From: Kitasatospora gansuensis
Lineage (GTDB): Bacteria; Actinomycetota; Actinomycetes; Streptomycetales; Streptomycetaceae
DNA: 64,000 nucleotides
Reading direction: 5' to 3'
Assembly: GCF_014203705.1 (NCBI RefSeq)
Contig: NZ_JACHJR010000001.1
Coordinates: forward strand, 1,984,001-2,048,000
Shown here: in pieces, positions 18,343-27,524 of the stretch
How the letters are laid out: every line of letters starts with the position of its first letter
Numbering within the stretch: the first letter of the stretch is position 1
Translations under genes and position numbers: made by a program
The notes under the pieces: generated by a model
Seen by the model: only the letters and a program-made list of their open reading frames with translations
Told to the model about the DNA's origin: nothing
Databases searched by the model: none

Positions 18343-19518
18343 TCAGGACCGCTCTGGGACACGGGTGTCACGGCGCCCCGCCGCGCGAGGGCCGGGAACG
18401 CCGTCTCGAAGAAGGTTTCGATAGAGCAGCTCCACCTGGCGCACCACCCCTCGGACATCGTGATAATCGGACATTCGTTCACGGGCCAGCAGGCCGAGCC
18501 GTTCGCACTCGATCGGATCTTTCAGCGCCTGTGCGATCAAGTGTGCGAGTGCGGCCGGATTCTCCGGCTCGACCAGGCCGGTACGGAGCAGCTCCGGGGG
18601 CAGGCATTCCCGGGCACCCGGCACGTCCGAGAGCAGCACCGGACGGGCGGTGGCCATCGCCTCCAGCGGCGCCAGCGCCATCCCCTCCCAGCGCGAGGGC
18701 AGCACCACCAGGTCGGCGGCGGCCAGCCAGGGCCTGGGGTCGGTGACGTCGCCCGCCATCCTGACCCGGGCCGGGTCGGGGAGTTCACGCACCCGGTCGG
18801 CCAGCGCGGTGGCCTCGGGCCCGCCGCCGACCAGCGCCAGCCTGGCTCCCGGCAGCTGTTCGGTGACGGTCGGCCAGGCGTCCAGCAGGATGTCCTGGCC
18901 CTTCTGCCGGCAGAGCCGCCCGACACAGACCGCGAGTGGGTCCTCCAGGTCCAGGCCCAGCGACATCCGGGCGGCCCGGCGGGCCGCCGAGTCGGCGGGC
19001 GCGTGGTGCCGCAGGTCCACGCCGTTCGGGATCACCTGCCAACGGGCCGTCAGCCCGGCCTGCTCGCCGTCCCGCCGCTCCTGCGCGCTGACGCAGAGCA
19101 CCGCGCGGGCCCACCGGGTGGCGAACCGCTCCCAGCGCAGACTGGCCGCCGCCACCGGACCCTGCACGGCGGCGAACGACCAGGCGTGCGGCTGGAACAC
19201 GGTGGGGACGGCCCCCCGGACGGCCAGCCGGCCCGCCAGGCCCGCCTTGGCGCTGTGCAGGTGCAGCACGTCGGGGTTGGCCCCCCGGACGATCCGGCGC
19301 AGCCGCCACGCCTCCGCCAGCGTCCCGGGCCCGGGCGAGCGGCCCGCCTGCCAGTCCAGTACCAGGGCGCCGGCCGCGGCCGCCTCGGCCGCCAGCCGAC
19401 CGTCGGCCGGGCAGGCCACCAGCACCCGGCAGCCCGCCTCGCGCTGACCCCGGACCAGATCGACCACCACCCGGGCGACGCCGCCGTCCACGGGCTGGGA
19501 AACATGAAGGATCGTCAT
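18343..19518 (-). CDS. GT4-family glycosyltransferase
   Basis: A 391-residue enzyme. MTILHVSQPVDGGVARVVVDL is the N-terminal GT4 nucleotide-fold start, with VLHLHSAKAGLAGRL and a C-terminal donor-binding segment PSRWEGMALAPLEAMATARPV. An in-frame ATG two codons earlier is equally possible. The gene sits upstream of the exopolysaccharide operon on the same strand, separated by a regulatory gap, so it probably adds a further sugar to the same polymer but is transcribed separately. Confidence 0.88.
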   Translation of the reverse strand: MTILHVSQPVDGGVARVVVDLVRGQREAGCRVLVACPADGRLAAEAAAAGALVLDWQAGRSPGPGTLAEAWRLRRIVRGANPDVLHLHSAKAGLAGRLAVRGAVPTVFQPHAWSFAAVQGPVAAASLRWERFATRWARAVLCVSAQERRDGEQAGLTARWQVIPNGVDLRHHAPADSAARRAARMSLGLDLEDPLAVCVGRLCRQKGQDILLDAWPTVTEQLPGARLALVGGGPEATALADRVRELPDPARVRMAGDVTDPRPWLAAADLVVLPSRWEGMALAPLEAMATARPVLLSDVPGARECLPPELLRTGLVEPENPAALAHLIAQALKDPIECERLGLLARERMSDYHDVRGVVRQVELLYRNLLRDGVPGPRAAGRRDTRVPERS

Positions 19519-19622
19519 ATGCACGGCCGTGAGCCTAGGTTGGCGCGTACGCTACGTGACCCCGCTGTCACCCGGACCGGGGATCAGAACCACTCGTTCG
19601 AGAAATTCAGGGCCGATCGGTC

Positions 19623-20060
19623 TCAGGCGACCTCGGTCGCCAGCGCGACCAGGATCTGGTCGTGGATCCGGTTCAGACCCTTGGGGGCGAAGGTCCGCTC
19701 GAAGAACCCGCCGATCCCGGTGGCGCCGGTCCAGCTCGCCTGCACGGTGACCTTGCTGCCCGACCCGTGCCCGGCCACCTTCCAGGTGATCACCATCGAG
19801 GAGTTGGCGTCGGTCTCCATCAGCGTGCGGGTGCCCGGCTCGGTCACGCTGAACAGGCAGTCCCTGACCCGCTTCTCGGTCGCCTGCAGCCGCCAGTGCA
19901 CCTCGGTGCCCGCGCCCGTACCGCCGGCCCGCACCTCGTACTCGCTGTACTGCGCGGGCAGCAGCTTCGGCCGCGTCACCGCGTAGTCGGCCAGCGCCTC
20001 GAACACCCGCTCGGGGCTCGCCGGGTAGCTGCGCTCGGTGGTGGCGTACACCTGTCCCAT
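19623..20060 (-). CDS. SRPBCC family (START-like) protein
   Basis: A 145-residue protein, ATG at 20060 with GGAG in the upstream AGAGGAGAGT. The pattern of the polyketide cyclase/START-like fold is clear: MGQVYATTERSYPASPERVFEALADY at the start, a beta-rich middle with TEVHWRLQATEKRV, and the C-terminal helix FFERTFAPKGLNRIHDQILVALATE. These proteins bind hydrophobic ligands; no specific ligand can be named. The gene is divergent from the HipA-like kinase gene, and the 96-base spacer probably holds both promoters. Confidence 0.85.
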   Translation of the reverse strand: MGQVYATTERSYPASPERVFEALADYAVTRPKLLPAQYSEYEVRAGGTGAGTEVHWRLQATEKRVRDCLFSVTEPGTRTLMETDANSSMVITWKVAGHGSGSKVTVQASWTGATGIGGFFERTFAPKGLNRIHDQILVALATEVA

Positions 20061-20156
20061 GATCCGTACTCTCCTCTGACTGCTGCCGACTGCTGCTCCG
20101 GCACTGCTGCGTTTATCCAAGCCAACCACAGCGGAACCCGGGTTACGCTGGCCGGT

Positions 20157-21026
20157 GTGCTGACCGAGGTGACCGCTCTCCGTTATCTGGACCCGCTGCG
20201 TGCCGGGGGGTCCGTGCCCGGCATCGTGGAGACCGACGACCTGGGCACCTATGTGGTGAAGTTCAGCGGCGCCGCCCAGGGGCACAAGGCGCTGATCGCC
20301 GAGGTGGTGGTCGGCGAACTGGCCCGGCGGCTCGGTCTGCGGGTGCCCGAGCTGGTCCTGGTGGACTTCGACCCCGAAGTGGCGGCGCACGAGCCGGACC
20401 CGGAGATCCAGGACATCCTGCGCGGCAGCGCCGGGCGCAACCTCGGGATGGACTACCTGCCGGGTGCGCGGGACTTTGAGCCCGGCATGATCGAGGTCGA
20501 CCCGGTCGAGGCGGGCCGGGTGGTCTGGCTGGACGCGCTGACCGGCAACGTGGACCGCAGCTGCCGCAACCCCAATCTGATGGTCTGGCACGGCCGGCTC
20601 TGGCTGATCGACAACGGCGCCGGGCTGATCTTCCACCACCGCTGGTCCGGCGCGGCCGGTTCGGTGCTCAAGCGGTACGACCTCAGCGACCACGCGCTCG
20701 GCGCCCACCACCCCGACGTCGCGGCCGCCGACGCCGCACTGGCCCACCTGGTGACCCCGGAGCTGCTGCGCGAGGTGGTCGCCCTGGTGCCCGAGGAGTG
20801 GCTGACGGACGAGCCGGGCTTCGACTCGGTCGAGCACCTCAGGGACGCGTACGTGACCCAACTCGCCACCCGCGCCGCCCAGTCGGCCGCCTGGCTGCCC
20901 GACGGCTTCGCCACCGCAGAGCAGCTCAGGCAGACCGCCGCCGAGCGGGCCGCCGCCACCCGGGCGGGCCGCCCGAGCTGGCTCCAGGAGGTCCCCGACC
21001 TCTCCGGCCGGCCCCGGACGCGCTGA
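20157..21026 (+). CDS. HipA-family (HipA_2-like) protein kinase
   Basis: A 289-residue protein, GTG start at 20157 (weak ribosome site; GTG at 20169 is the alternative). The kinase core shows TYVVKFSGAAQGHKALIAEVV, an N-lobe lysine segment, then TGNVDRSCRNPNLMVW, the catalytic loop with Asp and Asn, and LWLIDNGAGLIF, the metal-binding DNG. It is shorter than HipA toxins and no HipB antitoxin lies beside it. This free-standing form is common in actinobacteria and its substrate is not known. The call is confident for the fold, not for toxicity. Confidence 0.85.
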   Translation: MLTEVTALRYLDPLRAGGSVPGIVETDDLGTYVVKFSGAAQGHKALIAEVVVGELARRLGLRVPELVLVDFDPEVAAHEPDPEIQDILRGSAGRNLGMDYLPGARDFEPGMIEVDPVEAGRVVWLDALTGNVDRSCRNPNLMVWHGRLWLIDNGAGLIFHHRWSGAAGSVLKRYDLSDHALGAHHPDVAAADAALAHLVTPELLREVVALVPEEWLTDEPGFDSVEHLRDAYVTQLATRAAQSAAWLPDGFATAEQLRQTAAERAAATRAGRPSWLQEVPDLSGRPRTR

Positions 21027-21068
21027 GCGCACCGGCCCGCCCGGGTACGCGGGCGGGCCGGTGCGCTC
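21025..21068. terminator. Bidirectional terminator, HipA-like kinase and subtilase genes
   Basis: A perfect 19-bp stem (21025-21043 with 21050-21068) closes a 6-base loop between the convergent kinase and subtilase genes. It overlaps the kinase stop codon. Confidence 0.9.
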
Positions 21069-21092
21069 ATGGTGCGCTCACGCCGTGTCAGC

Positions 21093-22601
21093 TCAGCCGC
21101 GCCACCACTGCACCGCGGTGGCCGCGTTGACGATGCCCGCGCCGTAGAAGCCGTTCTGCGCGGTGCCGCCCTCGCAGGTCGCCGCCCAGGCGCCGTCGCC
21201 GCTCGGGTCGAAGACCGCCGGGCAGGCGTGCTCGGTGGCCTGGCCGGTCAGCATCCGCCGGAGCTGCTCGGGGCCGGCCCACGGGTGGCTGGAGGCGAGC
21301 AGCGCGGCGACGCCCGCCGCGTGCGGGGAAGCCATCGAAGTGCCCTGCATGTAGCCGTACTTGTTGCCCCGGACGGTCGAGAGGATCCGGCCGTTCTTCG
21401 CCGGGGTGTTCGGGATCTGGTAGCGGGAGTCGCCACCGGGGGCCGCGACCGTGATCTTGCCCTGGCCGTAGCTGGAGAAGAAGGACTTGTTGCCGTTCAC
21501 CCCGACCGAGGCCACGTTCACCACGCCGGGGAGCTCGGCCGGCAGGCTCAGGCAGCCGGTGTCGACCGGACGGGGCACCGGCACGGTGTCGTCCGGGCTG
21601 GTGTCGTCGGTGGTCTTGTGCGCCAGGTCGATGTTCTCGTTGCCCGCCGCCGCGACGCTCAGCACACCGTTGCGCTCGGCGAAGGCGGTGGCCCGCCGGA
21701 CCGAGGTCAGGATGGCCGCCTGATCCGGGTCATTGGAGCAGTTGAACATCCAAGGGTCCACGTAGTAGCTGTTGTTGGTGACCTGGAAGTGGTGCTCACC
21801 GGCCCAGACGAAACCGCAGACCGCGTACTCCGGGAAGATGTAGCCGCCGTCGTCCACCACCTTCACCGCCGCCAGCCGGACGTTCGGGGCCACCCCGAGC
21901 ACGCCCTTGCCGTTCTTGGCGGCGGCGATGGTGCCCGCGACGTGGGTTCCGTGGTCGCTGGTGGTGGGCTGCCAGGCCTGGAAGTCGGTGTTCGGCCTGC
22001 CGTTGTCGATGCAGGACACCGACTGCGCGGCGTCCACGTTGGCGGCCAGGTCCTCGTGGGTGGCGTCGATGCCGGAGTCGAGCACGCCGACCGTCACCCG
22101 GCGGCTGCCGAGGCTGGTCCGGTGCGCCTCGGGGACGCCGATGGTGCCCAGCGACCACTGGTCGGCCTGCAACGGCTCGTCGGCTCCCGCCCCCGCGGCC
22201 AGCAACGCGGCCGGTGGGGTGGCGAGTTCGACGGTGTCGTCGCCGATGCCCGCGGTGACGGCCTTCGTCCGGCTGGCGCCGACCGAGTCGACCACGTGGG
22301 AGGCGCGCAGCCCGGCCGCGAAGCCGGTGGAGTCCGAGCGGGCGATGATCACGCCGATCTGCTCGTAGGACTGCACCACCGTGCCGCCGAGCCGGATGAT
22401 CGCCCGTTCGGCCAGCTTGACCTGACCGTGGTTGGCTTTGGTGTTCACCAGATAGTTGAACAGCGGGCCGGTCTCCGCCGCGCCACTGCCCGCCGCGTCG
22501 GCCGCGACCGCGGTGCCGGTCGGCAGGGTCAGCGTCCCCGCGGCCACCAGGGCCAGCCCGGCCATCCCGCGTCCGAACCGGCCTGTCCGAGGAACTCTCA
22601 T
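21093..22601 (-). CDS. Secreted subtilisin-like serine protease (S8)
   Basis: A 502-residue protein, ATG at 22601. The signal peptide ends near residue 34 (TAVAA), a propeptide follows, and the catalytic domain starts near 147. The triad is clear: Asp175 in VLDSGID, His217 in DHGTHVAG, Ser422 in GTSMASPHAAG; Asn321 in AAAGNEN is the oxyanion residue. Streptomyces secrete many such enzymes for protein degradation. It ends at the shared terminator facing the HipA-like gene; tandem hairpins separate it from the GH48 gene upstream of it. Confidence 0.95.
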   Translation of the reverse strand: MRVPRTGRFGRGMAGLALVAAGTLTLPTGTAVAADAAGSGAAETGPLFNYLVNTKANHGQVKLAERAIIRLGGTVVQSYEQIGVIIARSDSTGFAAGLRASHVVDSVGASRTKAVTAGIGDDTVELATPPAALLAAGAGADEPLQADQWSLGTIGVPEAHRTSLGSRRVTVGVLDSGIDATHEDLAANVDAAQSVSCIDNGRPNTDFQAWQPTTSDHGTHVAGTIAAAKNGKGVLGVAPNVRLAAVKVVDDGGYIFPEYAVCGFVWAGEHHFQVTNNSYYVDPWMFNCSNDPDQAAILTSVRRATAFAERNGVLSVAAAGNENIDLAHKTTDDTSPDDTVPVPRPVDTGCLSLPAELPGVVNVASVGVNGNKSFFSSYGQGKITVAAPGGDSRYQIPNTPAKNGRILSTVRGNKYGYMQGTSMASPHAAGVAALLASSHPWAGPEQLRRMLTGQATEHACPAVFDPSGDGAWAATCEGGTAQNGFYGAGIVNAATAVQWWRG

Positions 22602-22730
22602 AGGGGTTGGCCCTCCCGAGTTGTCCGCCCGCGCCCGCGGATGGCGGGTGCGTGAGCTGCCCGGGACGCTAGTGACCCCGGGCCGCCCTCCGCAAGAGGT
22701 ACGCACGACGGCCACCTGGAACGCACACGA

Positions 22731-22788
22731 CCGGGCGTACGGCCTTCCGGCCGTACGCCCGGCGGTAACTGACGGAGGGTCAGTTACC
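22731..22788 (-). terminator. Tandem hairpins after the GH48 gene
   Basis: A perfect 14-bp stem (22731-22744 with 22749-22762, loop TTCC) and a perfect 10-bp stem (22764-22773 with 22779-22788) lie in tandem; the second overlaps the GH48 stop codon. Confidence 0.85.
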
Positions 22789-25699
22789 CGAACAGCTCAC
22801 CGTAGGTGGCCATCGCGGTCGCGATGTCCGCCTGGGCCCAGAACCGGTGGTAGGTGAAGACCGGTGCGGGACCGCCGTCCAGGTAGGCCTGGACCTTGGC
22901 GAAGGCGGGGTCGTTCTTGTAGAAGGAACGCATCGAGAGGAAGGTGGAGCTGGAGTTGACCGGGTCGCCGTTCGGCATCGTCCCGGTCCAGCCCGAGGGC
23001 ACCGAGACCGAGTCCTTGAACCGGATGTAGTCCGTCCGGGTCTCCGGCACCGCGATGCCCAGCGCGTCCTGGTGGTTGCCCCACATCCCGTCCAGCAGCT
23101 TCTGCGCCGCCGTCTTGGCGGCCGCGTTGCCGGACTTCGCCGCGTAGTACGAGAGCAGCTTGGCGTACGAGCCGGCCACCCCGACGTCCTTGGTGTAGTC
23201 GACCACGCTCACGTGCAGACCGGTGTTGGCGCCGGGTGCGGTGGCGTTCCAGCTGTCCGGCTTGCCGCTCCAGGCCAGCGTGGACGGGATCTGGTAGGTG
23301 CCGTCGGCGTTGAAGGTGGTCTTGCTCAGCGCCCAGGTGACCCACTTGTCGAGGACGGCCTTGGCCTTGGCGTCACCGCTGGCGTAGTAGTACTCGGCGA
23401 CCCGCTCCAGACCCCAGGTCTGGAAGCCGAACCACTGGTTGCTCGGCGGGTCGTGGTAGACCGGCGCCTCGTCGTAGTACATCCCGTAGAAGGTCGGGGT
23501 GTTGGCGGGCGGGGTGGCGTAGCTGCCCTCCCAGCTGTTGGTCGCCCCACCGGAGATGGCGCCCTCGCTGGACTGCAGCCACTGGATGAACTCGACCTGG
23601 CGGGTCAGGCTGGTGGCCCAGTCCGCCTTGCCGGTGGCCGACTTGGGGGCCAGCGCCGGGTCGTTCACCAGCGCGTACGCGGCCATCGGGTTCTGGTAGC
23701 CGCCGTGCGCGGCCCCGTCGCCGATCCGCCAGGCCCAGCCGGAGTTGGTGTCGGTCGCGCCGCCCCAGGCGTAGTACCAGGAGAGCAGGTAGTGCGAGGA
23801 GTCCTTGCCGCTGCCCGCCGGGCAGGTGGAGGCGCCGACGCAGTTGCCGATCTTCTTGAAGTACTTGTCGAAGAACGAGTACCGCAGGTAGTCGCCCATC
23901 TTGCCGGCCTTGGCGACGGTGGCCGAGACCTGGCCGCCGTTGCCCTGGGCCTTGGCCCAGGTGTCCGCCCAGTAGGCGGCCTGGACGGCACGCGCGTCGG
24001 CGTCCGGGGCGTCGGTGAACTTCCACTGCTTGGCGTAGGAGTTGTCCTTGACGAACAGGTCCAGGAAGCCGTTCTTGCCGCCGTAGGCGAACTTGTCGCA
24101 GGTCGGCTGCGGGATGGTCTCCCAGACCGACTCCTGCGAACCGCGCTGGTAGGTGTTGATGTACGACGGCCCGGTGTCGGCCGGCCCGGCCTCGCACTTG
24201 CCGGGCGCGTTGCCGAAGCCGTAGACGTTGTCGACGTCCTGCAGCCAGTGCATGCCGTAGATGTCACTGGTGCCGTACGCGCTGGACAGCTCGGCCGCGA
24301 TCGGGTCCTGACCCGCCGTCACCGAGGTGTTCAGCGGCGCCGGGTAGTCGCCCGGCAGCGGCATCTCGGGAGCGTAGGTGGCGGGCTTGGCCGCGTTGTA
24401 GAAGCTGTTGGTCGGCTGGTCCGCGTGGGTGGGGATCATGTACGTCTCCATGAGCGTCCACGCCGCGTTGAACTTGGACCAGTCCTTGCTGACCCGGCCG
24501 TACTGGGCCTCCAGCCAGAGCAGGTAGCTGTAGGCCTCCGAAGTGGTCTGGTGCCCGTGGTCGGGCGCCTCCACCAGCAGGGTCTCCACCGAGTGGTACG
24601 GGATGCCCTCGGGTGAGAAGTAGCCGTTCGCCGGGTCCTTCAGCTTGGTGTAGAGCTGCAGGAAGCGGTCGTTGTACACGCCGGTGCCGGCGGCCAGCTC
24701 GGTCACCGTGACGGCGGCGGCGGTGTGGCCGGTGGCGGCGGCGGTGAAGGTCGCCGAGCCGGTGCCGGTCGCGTCGGCGGTGAGCGTGACGGTCTGCGCG
24801 GTGGCCCAGTTGGCGGGCGTGAAGGTCAGGCTCGCGCCGCCGCTGACGGTCAGTCCGGTGTTGCCCGAGGTACGGGTGGTGGTCACCGTGACATTGGCGG
24901 TGGGCTGGGCGGAGAGCTTCACCGTGAAGGTACCGGTCTTGCCCTGGGTGACCGAGAGGCTGACCGGGGTGGCGGTGATGGCCGGCCCGGACGCCACCGT
25001 GATGCCCGACGGGGCGGACTCGCCGGTCGCACCGGTGCTGTCGTACGCCTTGGCGTAGACCGAGTGGCTGCCGGAGGCGGCACCGGCCCAACTGAAGGAG
25101 TACGGCGCACTGGTGTCGGTGGCCAGCAGGGTGGCGTTGTCGTAGAACTCCACCTTGCTGATGCTCGCGCCGTCGCTCGCGGTCGCCGTGGCGGCCAGCG
25201 GGATGGCGGCCCCGGCGGCGTAACTCGCCCCGGGCGCCGGGCTGGTGAGCGTGGTGACCGGCGGCTGGTGGGCGCCGGCGCAGGTGGTGCCGTTGACCGC
25301 GAAGGAGGTGGGCGCCGCGTTGCTGCCGGAGTAGCTGAAGTTGGCGCCCGGGGTGGCGTTGCCGCCGGGGGCGATGGTGGCGTTCCAGGACAGGCTGCTG
25401 ACGGTGACGTTCTTGCCGCTCTGGGTCCAGTCGCCGTTCCAGCCGCTGCCGGAGAGGGCCTGGTTGCCGGTGTAGGCGTAGGTCAGGGTCCAGCCGTTGA
25501 GAGCAGCGGTCCCGACGTTGTTGATCTTCACGTTGGCGGTGAAACCGCTACCCCAGTCGTTCGTGGAGTAGTCGACGGCGCACTGGATCACGGCCGCCGA
25601 GGCCGGGGTACCGACCATCGTGCTGAGTCCGGCGGCCAGCAGCGTGAGGGCTGCGCCGAGTGCGGACAAGCGGGAACTGCGAGAGGTGGGCGGTGACAT
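22784..25699 (-). CDS. GH48 exo-cellulase with CBM2 and Ig-like domains
   Basis: A 971-residue secreted enzyme. Signal peptide about 1-35 (TPASAA), CBM2 about 36-142 (QCAVDYSTNDWGSGFTANV, Trp-rich, Cys at both ends), an Ig-like domain about 147-235 (Bac_Ig type), a second beta-rich module about 238-335, then the GH48 catalytic domain to the end. The acidic residue in EAPDHGHQTTSEAYSYLLW is the conserved catalytic-acid region. GH48 enzymes attack cellulose chain ends processively and depend on the neighbouring endoglucanases. It is divergent from the GH5 gene and shares its regulatory region. Confidence 0.95.
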   Translation of the reverse strand: MSPPTSRSSRLSALGAALTLLAAGLSTMVGTPASAAVIQCAVDYSTNDWGSGFTANVKINNVGTAALNGWTLTYAYTGNQALSGSGWNGDWTQSGKNVTVSSLSWNATIAPGGNATPGANFSYSGSNAAPTSFAVNGTTCAGAHQPPVTTLTSPAPGASYAAGAAIPLAATATASDGASISKVEFYDNATLLATDTSAPYSFSWAGAASGSHSVYAKAYDSTGATGESAPSGITVASGPAITATPVSLSVTQGKTGTFTVKLSAQPTANVTVTTTRTSGNTGLTVSGGASLTFTPANWATAQTVTLTADATGTGSATFTAAATGHTAAAVTVTELAAGTGVYNDRFLQLYTKLKDPANGYFSPEGIPYHSVETLLVEAPDHGHQTTSEAYSYLLWLEAQYGRVSKDWSKFNAAWTLMETYMIPTHADQPTNSFYNAAKPATYAPEMPLPGDYPAPLNTSVTAGQDPIAAELSSAYGTSDIYGMHWLQDVDNVYGFGNAPGKCEAGPADTGPSYINTYQRGSQESVWETIPQPTCDKFAYGGKNGFLDLFVKDNSYAKQWKFTDAPDADARAVQAAYWADTWAKAQGNGGQVSATVAKAGKMGDYLRYSFFDKYFKKIGNCVGASTCPAGSGKDSSHYLLSWYYAWGGATDTNSGWAWRIGDGAAHGGYQNPMAAYALVNDPALAPKSATGKADWATSLTRQVEFIQWLQSSEGAISGGATNSWEGSYATPPANTPTFYGMYYDEAPVYHDPPSNQWFGFQTWGLERVAEYYYASGDAKAKAVLDKWVTWALSKTTFNADGTYQIPSTLAWSGKPDSWNATAPGANTGLHVSVVDYTKDVGVAGSYAKLLSYYAAKSGNAAAKTAAQKLLDGMWGNHQDALGIAVPETRTDYIRFKDSVSVPSGWTGTMPNGDPVNSSSTFLSMRSFYKNDPAFAKVQAYLDGGPAPVFTYHRFWAQADIATAMATYGELFG
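25274..25592 (-). repeat. CBM2 coding segment, mirrored copy 1
   Basis: This segment encodes the CBM2 of the GH48 protein and is very similar, on the opposite strand, to the CBM2 segment at about 26036-26345. By eye about 12 of some 103 residues differ. The two copies form an inverted duplication around the shared promoter. Confidence 0.8.
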
Positions 25700-25787
25700 C
25701 TGACGGCTCCTGCGGGTGGGGGCTGCGGGTGGGGGCTACGAGAACGGGGAACTGTTCGCTGAGCGCGAGGCATGGCACTCGCACCTG

Positions 25788-25801
25788 TGGGAGCGCTCCC
25801 A
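25788..25801. promoter_or_regulatory. CebR operator, perfect palindrome
   Basis: TGGGAGCGCTCCCA matches the published CebR binding palindrome exactly. CebR is the LacI-type repressor released by cellobiose. It lies 89 bases upstream of the GH48 start. Confidence 0.9.
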
Positions 25802-25894
25802 AATATCGGGAGGGACTGAGTGGCTGTCAAGAGATTGCGCAGCCGGGGCAGTTGGCAACTACGGTTCGGCTGACTATCTTTCTGGTCGGGCCTG

Positions 25895-25908
25895 TGGGAG
25901 CGCGCCCA
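25895..25908. promoter_or_regulatory. Second CebR operator, one mismatch
   Basis: TGGGAGCGCGCCCA differs from the perfect site by a single base (T to G at position 10) and sits 27 bases before the GH5 start, where bound repressor would block transcription or initiation. Confidence 0.8.
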
Positions 25909-25935
25909 TATGTCGTCAGTTGCTAGGAGCGGGAC

Positions 25936-27450
25936 ATGTCCCTGCGCCACACCGCGCTCGCCCTCGGGGCCGCGCTGGCCGCCACGGCCGCACTGGTCGG
26001 ACCGATCGCCGGCTCGTCCTCGGCCGCCGCCGTCGCCTGTACCGTCGACTACTCCACGAACGACTGGGGCAGCGGCTTCACCGCCAACGTGAAGATCAAC
26101 AACGTCGGGACCGCCGCCCTCAACGGCTGGACCCTCAGCTACGCGTACAGCGGGAACCAGACCCTCTCCGGCAGTGGCTGGAACGGCACCTGGACCCAGA
26201 GCGGCAAGAACGTCACCGTCAGCGCTCTGTCCTGGAACGCGAACATCGCTCCCGGTGGCAGCGCCACACCCGGAGCCAACTTCAGCTACAGCGGGGCGAA
26301 TTCGGCTCCCACGTCCTTCGCGGTCAACGGGGTGACGTGCAACGGGCTGCCTTCGCCGTCGCCTTCCTCGTCGCCGTCGCCGTCGTCCTCGCCTTCGCCT
26401 TCGCCCTCGCCGTCACCTTCGCCGACCACGCCCGCTGGAGCTGCCCCCGACCTCCGGGTCTCCGGTAACTCCCTGGTCAACGCGGCCGGTTCGCCGGTCG
26501 TGCTGCACGGCGTCAACCGCTCCGGCACCGAGTACATGTGCGTCCAGGGGTACGGCTTCTTCGACGGCCCGGTGGACGCCGCCTCGATCGCCGCGATCAA
26601 GAGCTGGAAGGTGAACGCCGTCCGGGTCCCGCTCAACGAGGACTGCTGGCTCGGTCAGTCGAACGTCAACCCGGCCTACGGCGGCGCCAACTACCGGGCC
26701 ACGATCAAGGGTTGGGTCGACTCGCTGCGCACCGCCGGACTGACCCCGATCGTCGAGATGCACTGGAGCCGGGGGCAGTACACCGGCAACTCCTCCGGCT
26801 GCTCCGACACCAACGCCACCTGCCAGAAGCCGATGCCGGGCGCCAACGCGGCCCCGTTCTGGAGCTCGGTCGCCGAGACCTTCAAGGGCACCGGCTCGGT
26901 GGTGTTCGACCTGTTCAACGAGCCGTACCCGGACCGCTCCGAGTCCTCGCTCGCCCAGGGCTGGCTCTGCTGGCGGGACGGCGGCAGCGCCTGCCCCGGC
27001 ATCGGCTACCAGGTGAGCGGCATGCAGACCCTGGTGAACACCGTCCGGGCCACCGGCGCCACCAACGTCATCCTGCTCGGCGGCCTGGCCTACTCCAACG
27101 ACCTCGGCCAGTGGCTCGCCCACAAGCCGACCGACCCGACCGGCAATCTCGGCGCGGCCTGGCACGTCTACAACTTCAACACCTGCTCCACGGCCGCCTG
27201 TTGGAACTCCACCCTGGCCCCGGTCGCGGCCCAGGTCCCGCTGATCGCCGGTGAGATCGGCGAGAACACCTGCGGCCACGCCTTCATCGACCAGGTGATG
27301 TCCTGGCTCGACAGCAAGAAGCTCTCCTACCTCGGCTGGACCTGGAACACCTGGAACTGCAGCTCCGGCCCGGCTCTGATCACCAGCTACGACGGCACCC
27401 CGACCGCCTTCGGCAGCGGCCTCCGCGACCACCTCCTCGGCCTCGGCTAG
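25936..27450 (+). CDS. GH5 endoglucanase with N-terminal CBM2
   Basis: A 504-residue secreted enzyme. Signal about 1-32, CBM2 about 33-137, a Ser/Pro-repeat linker about 138-166, then the GH5 catalytic domain. The acid/base Glu329 lies in FDLFNEPYPD and the nucleophile Glu440 in LIAGEIGENT. Endoglucanases of this type open internal cellulose bonds, making ends for the GH48 enzyme encoded divergently. Expression should respond to cellobiose through the two CebR sites upstream. Length and order of domains are typical of streptomycete cellulases. Confidence 0.95.
   Translation: MSLRHTALALGAALAATAALVGPIAGSSSAAAVACTVDYSTNDWGSGFTANVKINNVGTAALNGWTLSYAYSGNQTLSGSGWNGTWTQSGKNVTVSALSWNANIAPGGSATPGANFSYSGANSAPTSFAVNGVTCNGLPSPSPSSSPSPSSSPSPSPSPSPSPTTPAGAAPDLRVSGNSLVNAAGSPVVLHGVNRSGTEYMCVQGYGFFDGPVDAASIAAIKSWKVNAVRVPLNEDCWLGQSNVNPAYGGANYRATIKGWVDSLRTAGLTPIVEMHWSRGQYTGNSSGCSDTNATCQKPMPGANAAPFWSSVAETFKGTGSVVFDLFNEPYPDRSESSLAQGWLCWRDGGSACPGIGYQVSGMQTLVNTVRATGATNVILLGGLAYSNDLGQWLAHKPTDPTGNLGAAWHVYNFNTCSTAACWNSTLAPVAAQVPLIAGEIGENTCGHAFIDQVMSWLDSKKLSYLGWTWNTWNCSSGPALITSYDGTPTAFGSGLRDHLLGLG
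26036..26345 (+). repeat. CBM2 coding segment, mirrored copy 2
   Basis: The opposite-strand counterpart of the GH48 CBM2 segment at 25274-25592. Confidence 0.8.
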
Positions 27451-27458
27451 CACCACCT

Positions 27459-27489
27459 GCGGGCTCCGCCCCACCTGGGCGGGGCCCGC
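27459..27489. terminator. Terminator after the GH5 gene
   Basis: A 13-bp stem with one G-U wobble (27459-27471 with 27477-27489), loop CACCT, nine bases past the GH5 stop and facing a convergent gene. Confidence 0.75.
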
Positions 27490-27524
27490 ACCGGACGCTC
27501 AGCCCGCGGGCACAGGTGGCAGCC

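Noticed and set aside
26350..26425. Repetitive Ser/Pro coding DNA, resembling a short tandem array
   Set aside because: It encodes the flexible linker of the GH5 enzyme; not a CRISPR or regulatory repeat.
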